DNA from: an uncultured beta proteobacterium | GTDB lineage: Bacteria; Pseudomonadota; Gammaproteobacteria; Burkholderiales; Burkholderiaceae_B | Assembly (NCBI GenBank): GCA_903924715.1 | Contig: CAIYCP010000238.1 | Coordinates: 1-17,315, forward strand | DNA length: 17,315 nt | Direction: 5' to 3' | Shown: positions 6,727 to 14,440 of the stretch, in pieces | How the letters are laid out: every line of letters starts with the position of its first letter | Numbering within the stretch: the stretch's first letter is position 1 | The notes under the pieces: generated by a model | The model's database searches: none | What the model saw: the letters and a program-made list of their open reading frames with translations, nothing else | Told to the model about the DNA's origin: nothing | Position numbers and translations under genes: made by a program

Positions 6727-7269
6727 CTAAGCGGTACGTTGCGAGCTTTGTTCAGGGGTGGGTTGACCCATGTCTGGCTCGATCGACTCTTGAGCCCGCT
6801 TGAAAATCAGTGAAGACAACTCGTTTAGCGCCTGGGTGTATACGTCGCGTTTAAATTCGATCACGTCATCCAGAGACACCCAATAGGGACTCCAGCGCCA
6901 CGCATCAAATTCTGGATGCGCGGTGGCTCGAAGACATACATCGGTGTCGCGCCCAAGCATACGCAGCAGAAACCAAATCTGCTTTTGACCCTTATAGTGC
7001 CCGCGTGATTCGCGCCGGATAAAGGTATCCGGCACGTCATAACGCAACCACTCACGCGTCCGGCCTAACACGCGGACATGGTCGGGCAACAAACCGACCT
7101 CTTCATGAAGCTCGCGAAGCATGGCCTGCATCGGGCTTTCGCCCTGATTGATGCCGCCCTGCGGGAACTGCCAAGCGTGTTCCCGAATGCGCTTACCCCA
7201 AAAGACCTCGTTTTTTTGATTAACGAGGATAATGCCAACGTTAGGACGGTAGCCTTCGCGATCAAGCAT
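6727..7269 (-). CDS. rppH: RNA pyrophosphohydrolase RppH (Nudix)
   Basis: RppH removes pyrophosphate from 5'-triphosphate mRNA ends, opening transcripts to RNase E-type decay. The 180-aa protein starts MLDREGYRPNVGIIL, the standard RppH opening, and contains the full Nudix box GGINQGESPMQAMLRELHEEVGL pattern (G-x5-E-x7-REx-x-EE-x-G) near residues 38-60. FPQGG just before it and the WRWSPYW and FKRDVY motifs are also RppH-specific. Length is typical (about 160-190). I chose ATG 7269, with GGGAG 6 nt upstream; the in-frame TTG at 7290 is a spurious extension. The last about 25 residues are polar and variable. rppH diverges from proS across an 86-nt gap that must hold both promoters. Confidence 0.95.
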   Translation of the reverse strand: MLDREGYRPNVGIILVNQKNEVFWGKRIREHAWQFPQGGINQGESPMQAMLRELHEEVGLLPDHVRVLGRTREWLRYDVPDTFIRRESRGHYKGQKQIWFLLRMLGRDTDVCLRATAHPEFDAWRWSPYWVSLDDVIEFKRDVYTQALNELSSLIFKRAQESIEPDMGQPTPEQSSQRTA

Positions 7270-7355
7270 GGCCACTCCCTGCGAATTCAATACAATTGCA
7301 GTCGATTATACGTACCTGTTGGGTAATTTGCCCTAATAAAATTTAGCAGCCATCC

Positions 7356-9089
7356 ATGCGCGCATCCGCCTTTCATATCAGCACTCTCAAAGAAGCCCCT
7401 AACGACGCCGAAATCACCAGCCATCAATTAATGATGCGTGCTGGCTTGATTCGTAAACTAGCAGGCGGTATTTATAGTTATATGCCGCTCGGCTTACGCG
7501 TCATTCGCAAGATCGAAAATATCATTCGCGAAGAGATGAATGCCGCAGGTGCCCTCGAACTATTGATGCCGGTTGTACAACCTGCAGAGCTCTGGGTTGA
7601 ATCTGGCCGCTGGGAGCAATACGGCCCCGAGCTTTTGCGAATGAAAGATCGGCACGGCCGCGATTTTGTGCTGCAGCCGACTTCTGAAGAAGTCATCACC
7701 GATATCGCACGCAATGAAATTCAAAGCTGGCGACAGTTACCTGTCAATTTTTATCATATTCAGACTAAATTTCGTGACGAACGCCGCCCCCGCTTTGGTG
7801 TCATGCGCGGACGCGAATTCACAATGAAAGATGCATATTCGTTTGACCGTGACGTCACCAGCGCTCAAAAAAGCTATCAAATCATGTTTGATGCTTATAT
7901 GAAGATTTTTCAACGCATGGGGCTCACCTTTAGGGCGGTCTCGGCGGATACCGGCTCAATCGGTGGTTCACAAAGCCATGAGTTTCAGGTGATTGCGGAT
8001 ATTGGTGAAGACCTGATCGTGTACGACCCTGCTTCAGACTATGCCGCCAATATCGAACTGGCGGTGGCCCCGTGCCTGATTGCTCAGCGCGGCGCGCCAG
8101 GCGCGACGATGAAAGTCGAACCCACCCCTGGGGCAGCCAAATGCGAAGCCGTTGCAGAGCAATTAGGTGTGCCGCTCACTCAAACCATTAAATCGATCGT
8201 GCTTGCCACCGAACTTGCAGATCAACCCGCTCAAATCTGGCTGCTTTTGCTGCGCGGCGATCACGAACTCAATGAAATTAAAGTGGGTAAGATTCCTGGG
8301 CTGAACAAAGGCTTCAGATTTGCTACTGAAGCAGAAATCGTCGAGCATTTTGGCTGCAAACCTGGTTATCTGGGCCCCGTCAACACAAAACGCCCGCTCA
8401 AAGTCATCGCAGACCAAACGGCGGCACAGATGAGCGATTTCATCTGCGGTGCGAACCAAGAAAACGCTCACCTAACTGGGGTGAACTGGGTGCGCGACTT
8501 GCCCGAACCCGATTTGGTGGTCGATCTGCGTAACGTGGTCGCGGGCGATCAGGCGCCATCCGGCAAGGGTCACCTTGCGATTCAACGCGGCATTGAAGTG
8601 GGCCATGTGTTTTACCTGGGAACAAAATATTCTGAAGCATTAAAAGCGACTTTTCTAGATGAGACTGGCAAGCCTGCACTCATGGAGATGGGCTGCTATG
8701 GCATTGGCGTCACACGTCTGGTTGGCGCTGCGATTGAACAGAATCACGATGCCAAAGGCATTGTCTGGCCGCGCGCGCTAGCGCCTTTCGAAGTAGTCAT
8801 ATGTGGGGTAGGCTGGGGCAAAAGCGAAGAGGTCCGGACGGCCTGCGAAGCACTCTATGCCTCACTCAAAAGTCAGGGCGTTGACGTGATCCTGGATGAT
8901 CGTGATTTACGTCCAGGAATCATGTTTGCAGAATGGGAGCTCATTGGCCCACCACTCAGAATCACAGTGGGCGATCGCGGTCTGAAAGAAGGCGTCGTTG
9001 AGCTACTGGGCCGCACCGAAACTGAAGCCACGCGGCTCTCGCTTGCAGAATGCGTGAACCAAGCGGTGGCTCGCTTGGCAATGACCTAA
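7356..9089 (+). CDS. proS: Prolyl-tRNA synthetase, bacterial type with editing domain
   Basis: ProS charges tRNA-Pro in the cytoplasm. The 577-aa protein is the long bacterial class II form. Seen in order are the N-terminal catalytic region (QPTSEE at 107-112; motif 2 FRDERRPRFG at about 139-148), the inserted YbaK-type editing domain at about 220-400 that hydrolyses Ala-tRNA-Pro, motif 3 GCYGIGVTRL at 446-455, and the C-terminal anticodon-binding domain (ILDDRD and PGIMFAEWELIGPP). Start ATG 7356 gives the family-typical beginning MRASAFHISTLKEAP. The ribosome binding site is weak. The stop is only 4 nt before ybgC, so proS may feed transcription into the tol-pal cluster. Confidence 0.96.
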   Translation: MRASAFHISTLKEAPNDAEITSHQLMMRAGLIRKLAGGIYSYMPLGLRVIRKIENIIREEMNAAGALELLMPVVQPAELWVESGRWEQYGPELLRMKDRHGRDFVLQPTSEEVITDIARNEIQSWRQLPVNFYHIQTKFRDERRPRFGVMRGREFTMKDAYSFDRDVTSAQKSYQIMFDAYMKIFQRMGLTFRAVSADTGSIGGSQSHEFQVIADIGEDLIVYDPASDYAANIELAVAPCLIAQRGAPGATMKVEPTPGAAKCEAVAEQLGVPLTQTIKSIVLATELADQPAQIWLLLLRGDHELNEIKVGKIPGLNKGFRFATEAEIVEHFGCKPGYLGPVNTKRPLKVIADQTAAQMSDFICGANQENAHLTGVNWVRDLPEPDLVVDLRNVVAGDQAPSGKGHLAIQRGIEVGHVFYLGTKYSEALKATFLDETGKPALMEMGCYGIGVTRLVGAAIEQNHDAKGIVWPRALAPFEVVICGVGWGKSEEVRTACEALYASLKSQGVDVILDDRDLRPGIMFAEWELIGPPLRITVGDRGLKEGVVELLGRTETEATRLSLAECVNQAVARLAMT

Positions 9090-9093
9090 GCAT

Positions 9094-9522
9094 ATGCTGC
9101 CCAAACCACCGGCCCTTAAACATCGCTTTGATGTGCGGGTGTACTACGAAGACACCGACATGGGTGGTGTCGTCTTTTACGCCAATTATCTAAAATTTAT
9201 GGAGCGTGGCCGTACCGAGTGGCTGCGCGCGGTCGGCGTGAACCAATCGACGGTTGCGGCACAAGAACAACGGGCCTTTATGGTGACTGAACTCAATATT
9301 CGGTACCTGAAACCCGCCCGCCTCGATGATTTGTTACAAATCGAAAGCGAAGTCACACGAATGGGCCGAGCTTCGTTACACTTCCACCAAACCATTCGCT
9401 GTGAGGGCGAACTTCTAACGCAAAGTGATATCCAAGTCTGTTGCGTAGAAACCGTTAACATGCGAATCGCTGCAATTCCAAAATCGGTACGAACTAAATT
9501 TGCTGTCACTATTCAGGAATAA
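9094..9522 (+). CDS. ybgC: Tol-Pal-associated acyl-CoA thioesterase YbgC
   Basis: YbgC is a cytoplasmic hot-dog-fold acyl-CoA thioesterase (4-hydroxybenzoyl-CoA thioesterase type) conserved as the first gene of tol-pal clusters; its precise role there is unsettled. The 142-aa product has the 4HBT signature YYEDTDMGGVVFYANYLKF (about 17-35), with the candidate catalytic aspartate Asp22, then FMERGRTEWLR and the terminal beta strands. Length is normal (about 135-145). It follows proS by 4 nt and precedes tolQ by 3 nt, which argues for one mRNA and translational coupling. Confidence 0.93.
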   Translation: MLPKPPALKHRFDVRVYYEDTDMGGVVFYANYLKFMERGRTEWLRAVGVNQSTVAAQEQRAFMVTELNIRYLKPARLDDLLQIESEVTRMGRASLHFHQTIRCEGELLTQSDIQVCCVETVNMRIAAIPKSVRTKFAVTIQE

Positions 9523-9525
9523 TTG

Positions 9526-10206
9526 ATGCCAACTACCTCCGACATGTCAATGCTCACGCTGGTCTTGAACGCCAGCATTCCCGTGCAACTGATCATGCTG
9601 CTCTTGATCGTAGTCTCGATTGTGTCTTGGACCTTCATTTTTTCAAAACGTGCCACGATCAAAAAATCGCTGACGCAAACAAGAAGCTTTGAAGATGACT
9701 TCTGGTCGGGTGGTGATCTCAACGAGCTTGATGCGTCGGTTGCCGATCGTTTGAACGAAAGCGGTGCCTTAGCCCGCATCTTTCATGCTGGTATGGAAGA
9801 GTTCACCAAAGCACGCCGCACCGGTGCAACTCCCGGCACCGCACCAACGCTTGATGGTGCCCGCCGCGCCATGCGTGCCGCGTTTCAACGTGAAATGGAT
9901 GAACTCGAGTCGCACTTAAACTTCCTGGCCTCAGCGGGTTCGGTTAGCCCATATATTGGCCTACTCGGCACGGTCTGGGGCATCATGCACGCGTTTGTGG
10001 GTCTGGCCAACGTGCAACAAGCCACGCTTGCCTCGGTGGCCCCAGGCATTGCCGAGGCCCTGATTGCCACCGCCATCGGCCTGTTTGCCGCGATTCCGGC
10101 AGTCGTCGCATATAACCGCTACACCCATGACATTGATCGGCTATCGATTCGCTTTGAGTCTTTTGTCGATGAGTTCTTGAACATTCTGCAGCGGCAGGTG
10201 CATTAA
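9526..10206 (+). CDS. tolQ: Tol-Pal system proton channel subunit TolQ
   Basis: TolQ, a MotA/ExbB-family inner-membrane protein, forms with TolR the proton-driven motor that energises TolA. The 226-aa product has one N-terminal helix (about 17-40), a large cytoplasmic loop, and a pair of helices near 135-160 and 168-190. These contain the conserved SPYIGLLGTVWGIMHAF and the IATAIGLFAAIPAVVAY stretch, with the conserved threonines of the channel. I use ATG 9526; the TTG immediately before it is in frame but unnecessary. The stop overlaps the tolR start (TAATG), giving coupled synthesis. Confidence 0.96.
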   Translation: MPTTSDMSMLTLVLNASIPVQLIMLLLIVVSIVSWTFIFSKRATIKKSLTQTRSFEDDFWSGGDLNELDASVADRLNESGALARIFHAGMEEFTKARRTGATPGTAPTLDGARRAMRAAFQREMDELESHLNFLASAGSVSPYIGLLGTVWGIMHAFVGLANVQQATLASVAPGIAEALIATAIGLFAAIPAVVAYNRYTHDIDRLSIRFESFVDEFLNILQRQVH

Positions 10207-10670
10207 TGTCTTCGGTACGCTCGAATTCTGGGCGAGGGCGGCGCCTCAAAAACGAGATCAACGTCGTGCCGTATATCGACGTCATGCTCGTCTTATTGGT
10301 GATTTTTATGGTCACCGCGCCTTTGATCACACCTGGCGTGATTGAGTTGCCCTCTGTCGGTCAAGCAGCCAATGTGCCTCTAACTCCGATCGAAATCCAA
10401 ATCACCGAAGACAGCAAAGTGTCGTGGCGCAAGCGCGAGCCAGGTCAAACATATAGGCCCGTTGAGCGCAACGCTTTAGCCCAAACAATTTTATCTGAGC
10501 TTAAGCCCGATCAGCCAGTCGTCATTGGTGCTGATGGCAAAGTACCCTACGACGTGGTGATGAAAGTCATGGAGGACCTACGTAAAAATGGCGTAACAAA
10601 ACTTGGGTTGTTGGTGGATCAAAAAGGCAACACCGCCCCGGCTCCCAATGCAAAGCCTACAAAGCGTTAA
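10206..10670 (+). CDS. tolR: Tol-Pal system protein TolR
   Basis: TolR is the ExbD-type partner of TolQ, with a single transmembrane helix and a periplasmic domain thought to contact peptidoglycan. The 154-aa protein has a basic cytoplasmic start (SGRGRRLKNEINVVPYID), the membrane helix at about 21-40 carrying the essential proton-path aspartate (Asp25 in NVVPYIDVML), and the ExbD periplasmic domain ending in a Pro/Lys-rich tail. Its ATG shares an A with the tolQ stop codon (1-nt overlap), and GGCAGGTG lies just upstream inside tolQ. A 40-nt gap precedes tolA. Confidence 0.96.
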   Translation: MSSVRSNSGRGRRLKNEINVVPYIDVMLVLLVIFMVTAPLITPGVIELPSVGQAANVPLTPIEIQITEDSKVSWRKREPGQTYRPVERNALAQTILSELKPDQPVVIGADGKVPYDVVMKVMEDLRKNGVTKLGLLVDQKGNTAPAPNAKPTKR

Positions 10671-10710
10671 GCGCGTTAATGCCAAACTCGTTTAAGACCT
10701 TCTATTACTC

Positions 10711-11823
10711 ATGAAGCCTCGCATTCCCAAGATGGTACGTGGCCCAATGCTGCCTCCTCGGCAGTCCATGAATCTGCGCGCCTTAGCGTTGGCTTTACTG
10801 ACTCATCTAATCTTGGTGCTCATGCTTGTCATTGGGCTTGACTGGAAAACTGAAACCCAGGGGCCGCTGCAGGTGATGCTCGTTGCCGAAGGCAACAGCC
10901 CGGCAAACCCTGCGCCCAAGCCCGCTGAGCCCACACCTGCTCCAAAGCCAGAACCTGCGCCCGAGCCCAAACCCGAGCCACCGCCTCCCCCGCCACCTCC
11001 ACCACCACCTCCCCCGGTGGCGCCAACTGCGGCGCCCATCCCGCAAGTGGACCCGGAAATTGCACTCGAACAAGAGGCCAAGCGTCGTCGCGAGCAAGAA
11101 AGGCTTGAGCGCGAAAACGCTGCAAAAGAAGCCGCCGAAAAAAAGGCTGCTGAAGATGCAATCAAAGAAAAAGAACGCATCAAAAAAGAACTAGAGCTGG
11201 CAAAAATCAAAGAGGCTGAGCGGTTAGAACAACGCCGTCGAGATGCCGAACGCCTCGAAGCGGATAAACGCACAAAAGAAGACGCTGAGAAAAAACTACT
11301 TGCTGAAAAAGTAGCCGCCGAGAAGAAAGAAAAAGAAGAGTCTGAGAAAAAACTAAAAGAAGAGGCTGCCAAAAAAGCCAAAGAAGAAGCCGCGAAAGTA
11401 GCCGCCGCCGAGAAAAAGGCGAAGGACGAGGCAGCCGCGCGTGCAGCCAAGGATCAGGCGTTAAAAGAGATGATGCGTGGCGATGCGTTGGGCGCGGCGG
11501 GGATCCCTGGGGGCACAGCAGACCGTAACCAAGCAGGTGGCGGACGCGACGATGGCTACGGCGCTAAGGTGCGAGCCTGCGTACAGCCTGGAGTATCGTT
11601 TCCGCCCCCTCCCCGCGGCTCAGCGGGCAACCCAGCTGCGCAGTACAGGGTGAGCTTGAAGCCTGACGGTCAAATCGCCGATGTCAGGATGACCAAGTCC
11701 TCGGGCAACGTCAACTTTGACCGTGCGGTCGAAACCGGAATTCGGCGTTGCACGCCCTTCCCAAGACCATCAACAGGCAGCTACCCTGGTTACATCGACG
11801 TCAATTACAATATGTATGATTGA
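10711..11823 (+). CDS. tolA: Tol-Pal system protein TolA (TonB-like, long helical linker)
   Basis: TolA spans from the inner membrane to Pal and TolB at the outer membrane. The 370-aa protein has a basic start, a membrane helix at about 21-43 (NLRALALALLTHLILVLMLV), a Pro/Lys/Glu-rich region at about 63-105 with 13 consecutive prolines at 90-102, a Lys/Glu/Ala-rich continuous helix at about 116-260, a Gly/Asp linker, and a C-terminal TonB/TolA-like domain at about 283-370 with two cysteines, Cys290 and Cys347, likely disulphide-bonded. ATG 10711 is used, although no Shine-Dalgarno is seen and ATGs at 10732 and 10750 are possible. The Pro and Lys/Glu tracts are low-complexity, so repeat length may vary between strains. 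Confidence 0.94.
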   Translation: MKPRIPKMVRGPMLPPRQSMNLRALALALLTHLILVLMLVIGLDWKTETQGPLQVMLVAEGNSPANPAPKPAEPTPAPKPEPAPEPKPEPPPPPPPPPPPPPVAPTAAPIPQVDPEIALEQEAKRRREQERLERENAAKEAAEKKAAEDAIKEKERIKKELELAKIKEAERLEQRRRDAERLEADKRTKEDAEKKLLAEKVAAEKKEKEESEKKLKEEAAKKAKEEAAKVAAAEKKAKDEAAARAAKDQALKEMMRGDALGAAGIPGGTADRNQAGGGRDDGYGAKVRACVQPGVSFPPPPRGSAGNPAAQYRVSLKPDGQIADVRMTKSSGNVNFDRAVETGIRRCTPFPRPSTGSYPGYIDVNYNMYD

Positions 11824-11839
11824 CAGGAGCCCACGCCAT

Positions 11840-13171
11840 ATGACGCTTGACCGACCCCACCACCTGCTGACCAACGCCAAGACGTTTAGCCTCGCATTCG
11901 CTGGCTGGCTATTTGCGAGTCTGATCACTGTAATCGCCTTGTGCCATGTCGGTATCGCACGGGCACAGCTGCGCGTCGACATCTCAGGCACTGGGGCACA
12001 ACAATACCCCGTGGCGGTTGCTGACTTTAGCGGCGACGCCGCTGGCAGCCAAATCGCAGAGATCATCCGCGCTGATTTGACGCGTTCGGGGCAATTCAAC
12101 CTCATTAGCACCTCAGGTGTCGCACTGAACGTTGATACGGCCATTGCGTATGACGAGTGGCGCACGCGTGGGGCAGACTTTATCGCCTATGGCACAGTTG
12201 TTCGCTTGCCGGATGGTCGATTTGAAATCAAATACCGACTCGGCGACACAGTCAAGCGCGGCCCGCTTGATGGGGTCTCATTTTCAGGGACTGAAAAAGA
12301 GCTGCGGCGCATCTCACATCAAATCGCCGATCGAATTTATGAAAAAATCACCGGCATCAAAGGTGTGTTTGCGACCCGTATTGCCTATGTCCTCAAGCAA
12401 GGCAAAACCTATGAACTGCAAATCGCCGATGCTGATGGGCAAAGTCCGCAGGTCGCCTTAAGATCGCGCGAACCCATTATTTCGCCTGCTTGGTCGCCCG
12501 ATGGTACCCGCCTGGCCTACGTCAGCTTTGAATCTGGCAAACCCGTGGTGTATGTGCACCATCTCACCACAAGCAAACGCTCGCCAGTCGCCAATTACAA
12601 GGGCAACAACTCTGCGCCTGCTTGGTCGCCCGACGGCAATACGCTAGCCGTTGTTCTCACGCGTGATGGTTTGTCACAAATCTACACCTTGGGTGCCAAC
12701 GATGGTGCAAATCTGCGCCGTGTCACCCGCTCGCCGCTGATTGATACCGAACCCACCTTTGCTCCGGATGGGCGCTCAATTTACTTCACGAGCGATCGCA
12801 GTGGCAGCCCTCAAATTTATCAAACAGGGCTCGATGGTGGCGAGCCGCGCCGCATTTCGTTCAGCGGCGGTTACAATATCTCACCTAGAGTTTCTCCGGA
12901 TGGTAAAACTTTGCTGACAGTGACTCGTCGAGACGGTTCATACCGTATCGCGTCCCTCAACTTAGCAACTGGCGCAGAGTCCTTGCTCACTGACGGGCGC
13001 GACGATCAGTCTCCGAGTTTTGCTCCTAATGGAATGCAAGTTCTGTATGCCGCAGTTCAGGGCGGTCGAAGTGTATTGGCGGGGGTATCCAGTGATGGAC
13101 GCGTTCGTCAAACATTGTCGGTTCTGAATGGCGAAATACGCGAACCCACCTGGGGCCCGTTTTCTCAATAA
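11840..13171 (+). CDS. tolB: Tol-Pal system periplasmic beta-propeller protein TolB
   Basis: TolB is periplasmic, binds Pal, and is displaced by the energised TolA. From ATG 11840 the product is 443 aa, a usual length. A long N-terminal signal peptide (about 42 residues, ending GIARA before QLRVDISG) leads to the TolB N-domain, then a WD40-like propeller. Repeated blades of the form SPAWSPDGTRLAYVS, SAPAWSPDGNTLAVV, TEPTFAPDGRSIYFTSD and SPRVSPDGKTLLTV are visible from about residue 215. CAGGAG 10 nt upstream supports the start. The same frame is open upstream inside tolA to 11717, but that segment has no signal-like content. The gap to tolA is 16 nt. Confidence 0.95.
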   Translation: MTLDRPHHLLTNAKTFSLAFAGWLFASLITVIALCHVGIARAQLRVDISGTGAQQYPVAVADFSGDAAGSQIAEIIRADLTRSGQFNLISTSGVALNVDTAIAYDEWRTRGADFIAYGTVVRLPDGRFEIKYRLGDTVKRGPLDGVSFSGTEKELRRISHQIADRIYEKITGIKGVFATRIAYVLKQGKTYELQIADADGQSPQVALRSREPIISPAWSPDGTRLAYVSFESGKPVVYVHHLTTSKRSPVANYKGNNSAPAWSPDGNTLAVVLTRDGLSQIYTLGANDGANLRRVTRSPLIDTEPTFAPDGRSIYFTSDRSGSPQIYQTGLDGGEPRRISFSGGYNISPRVSPDGKTLLTVTRRDGSYRIASLNLATGAESLLTDGRDDQSPSFAPNGMQVLYAAVQGGRSVLAGVSSDGRVRQTLSVLNGEIREPTWGPFSQ

Positions 13172-13200
13172 CAGTTGAATCTCCTCTTAAAGGATCCATC

Positions 13201-13680
13201 ATGTCGCGCATCGCAAAAGGTCTCACCATCGCCGTCCTGGCTGCCAGTTTGGCCGCTTGTAGTTCGGTTTCTCTCGACGACAAAGCTGGGGCTGGCGGCG
13301 CCGACGGCTCGGGTATTCTCGATCCGTTCAATCCACAAAGTATCTTGGCTAAACAGCGCTCTGTTTACTTTGACTTCAATAGCTACACAGTCAGCGAACA
13401 GTATCGCTCGCTGGTCGAAACGCATGGTAAGTACCTCGCAAGTGCGCCTCAACAACGCGTGATCATCGAAGGTAATACTGACGCGCGCGGCGGTTCTGAG
13501 TACAACCTGGCACTTGGTCAACGTCGCGCCGAAGCCGTGCGTCGCATGCTGACGCTGTTAGGCGTGTCTGACACTCAAGTCGAAACCATCAGCCTCGGCA
13601 AAGAAAAGCCTAAAGCGTTAGGCAACTCTGATGCGGATTACGCTGAAAATCGTCGTGCAGATTTCAATTACAAGCGTTAA
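13201..13680 (+). CDS. pal: Peptidoglycan-associated lipoprotein Pal
   Basis: Pal anchors the outer membrane to peptidoglycan. The 159-aa precursor has a signal peptide with lipobox LAAC, so Cys20 would be lipidated (the Lgt step encoded at 1605-2384). Next comes a short flexible Gly/Asp linker, then an OmpA-like domain at about 52-159 with VYFDFNS, GNTDARGG and YNLALGQRRAEAV. Asp94 and Arg109 match the diaminopimelate-binding pair of the family. AAAGGA 6 nt upstream of ATG supports the start. Neighbours are tolB (29-nt gap) and cpoB (70-nt gap with a hairpin). Confidence 0.97.
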   Translation: MSRIAKGLTIAVLAASLAACSSVSLDDKAGAGGADGSGILDPFNPQSILAKQRSVYFDFNSYTVSEQYRSLVETHGKYLASAPQQRVIIEGNTDARGGSEYNLALGQRRAEAVRRMLTLLGVSDTQVETISLGKEKPKALGNSDADYAENRRADFNYKR

Positions 13681-13704
13681 GCTCAAGGTTGTGAACTGAA
13701 CGAC

Positions 13705-13730
13705 ACAGGGCGGCTCACTAGCCGCCTTGT
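13705..13730 (+). terminator. Hairpin between pal and cpoB (attenuator or weak terminator)
   Basis: ACAGGGCGGCT pairs with AGCCGCCTTGT around a CACT loop, 11 pairs including one wobble, followed by TGCTTT. The T-run is weak. It probably sets the ratio of pal to cpoB by partial termination or protects the pal mRNA 3' end, not a hard stop. Confidence 0.6.
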
Positions 13731-13750
13731 TGCTTTAAAAGGGATTATTC

Positions 13751-14440
13751 ATGTTTATCACCACCGTCTCTAAGCGCGCACTGGGCACTGGGTTGCTCAT
13801 GATTTGCAGCTTGACGATCAGCCAGTCTGCGCTTGCCTTTGCGGATGATGATGCTCGCAAAGCCATTGTTGAACTGCGTCAACAAATCAAAGTGCTCACC
13901 GAAGCCAATCAACGCGCACGCCTTCAACTCGCCGACCAGATTGAAGCGCTCGAGCAAGAAGTCGTACGTCTACGCGGCGATATGGAGCAGCTTGGTCGAC
14001 CCAGCAGTGGCCCTGGATCGCCCGGAGGCACCTCGGGCGCGCGCGCACCTGATGCCAAATCGGCCGATCCGCGAGAGCAATCCGCCTTTGACCAGTCAAT
14101 CGAAAGCTTTCGCAAAGGTCAGTACAAAGAGGCGACTGAAAATCTAACGGCCTTTTTGACGCTCTACCCAGATAGCAAACTCACGCCGACTGCTCAATTT
14201 TATCTAGGCAGTAGTCGCTATGCGTCAAAAGATTTCAAGAGTGCCATCACCACGCTTGAAGCAATGACCAAAAAATATCCGAATGAAACGCGTACGCCCG
14301 ACGCCTTGCTATTAATTGCGAGTTGCCAGGTAGAACTCAACAATCGCCCTGGGGCAAAAGCGACGCTGCAACGCATTGTCAAAGACTACAAAGGCACGCC
14401 GGCGGCCGATACTGCCGCCAAGCGGATCCCGTTGCTTTAA
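13751..14440 (+). CDS. cpoB: Cell division coordinator CpoB (YbgF)
   Basis: CpoB is a periplasmic protein that binds TolA and PBP1B and coordinates septal peptidoglycan synthesis with outer-membrane constriction. The 229-aa precursor has a signal peptide (ending about SALAFA), a trimerising coiled coil at about 34-82 (ELRQQIKVLTEANQRARLQL), a Gly/Ser/Pro linker at about 83-108, and a C-terminal TPR domain at about 109-229 (FRKGQYKEATENLTAFLTLYP and similar repeats). GGGA 6 nt upstream supports ATG 13751. Its stop TAA lies inside the TTAA shared with the convergent permease gene, with no space for a terminator. Confidence 0.93.
   Translation: MFITTVSKRALGTGLLMICSLTISQSALAFADDDARKAIVELRQQIKVLTEANQRARLQLADQIEALEQEVVRLRGDMEQLGRPSSGPGSPGGTSGARAPDAKSADPREQSAFDQSIESFRKGQYKEATENLTAFLTLYPDSKLTPTAQFYLGSSRYASKDFKSAITTLEAMTKKYPNETRTPDALLLIASCQVELNNRPGAKATLQRIVKDYKGTPAADTAAKRIPLL

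Noticed and set aside
10803..11450. 215-codon minus-strand ORF rich in Ser/Ala/Phe/Gly opposite tolA
   Set aside because: It is the mirror of the low-complexity Pro/Lys/Glu codons of tolA, not a real gene.
10978..11460. Tandem repeat or CRISPR-like array in tolA
   Set aside because: The repeats are irregular Pro and Lys/Glu/Ala codons of one protein, with no constant repeat and spacer units.
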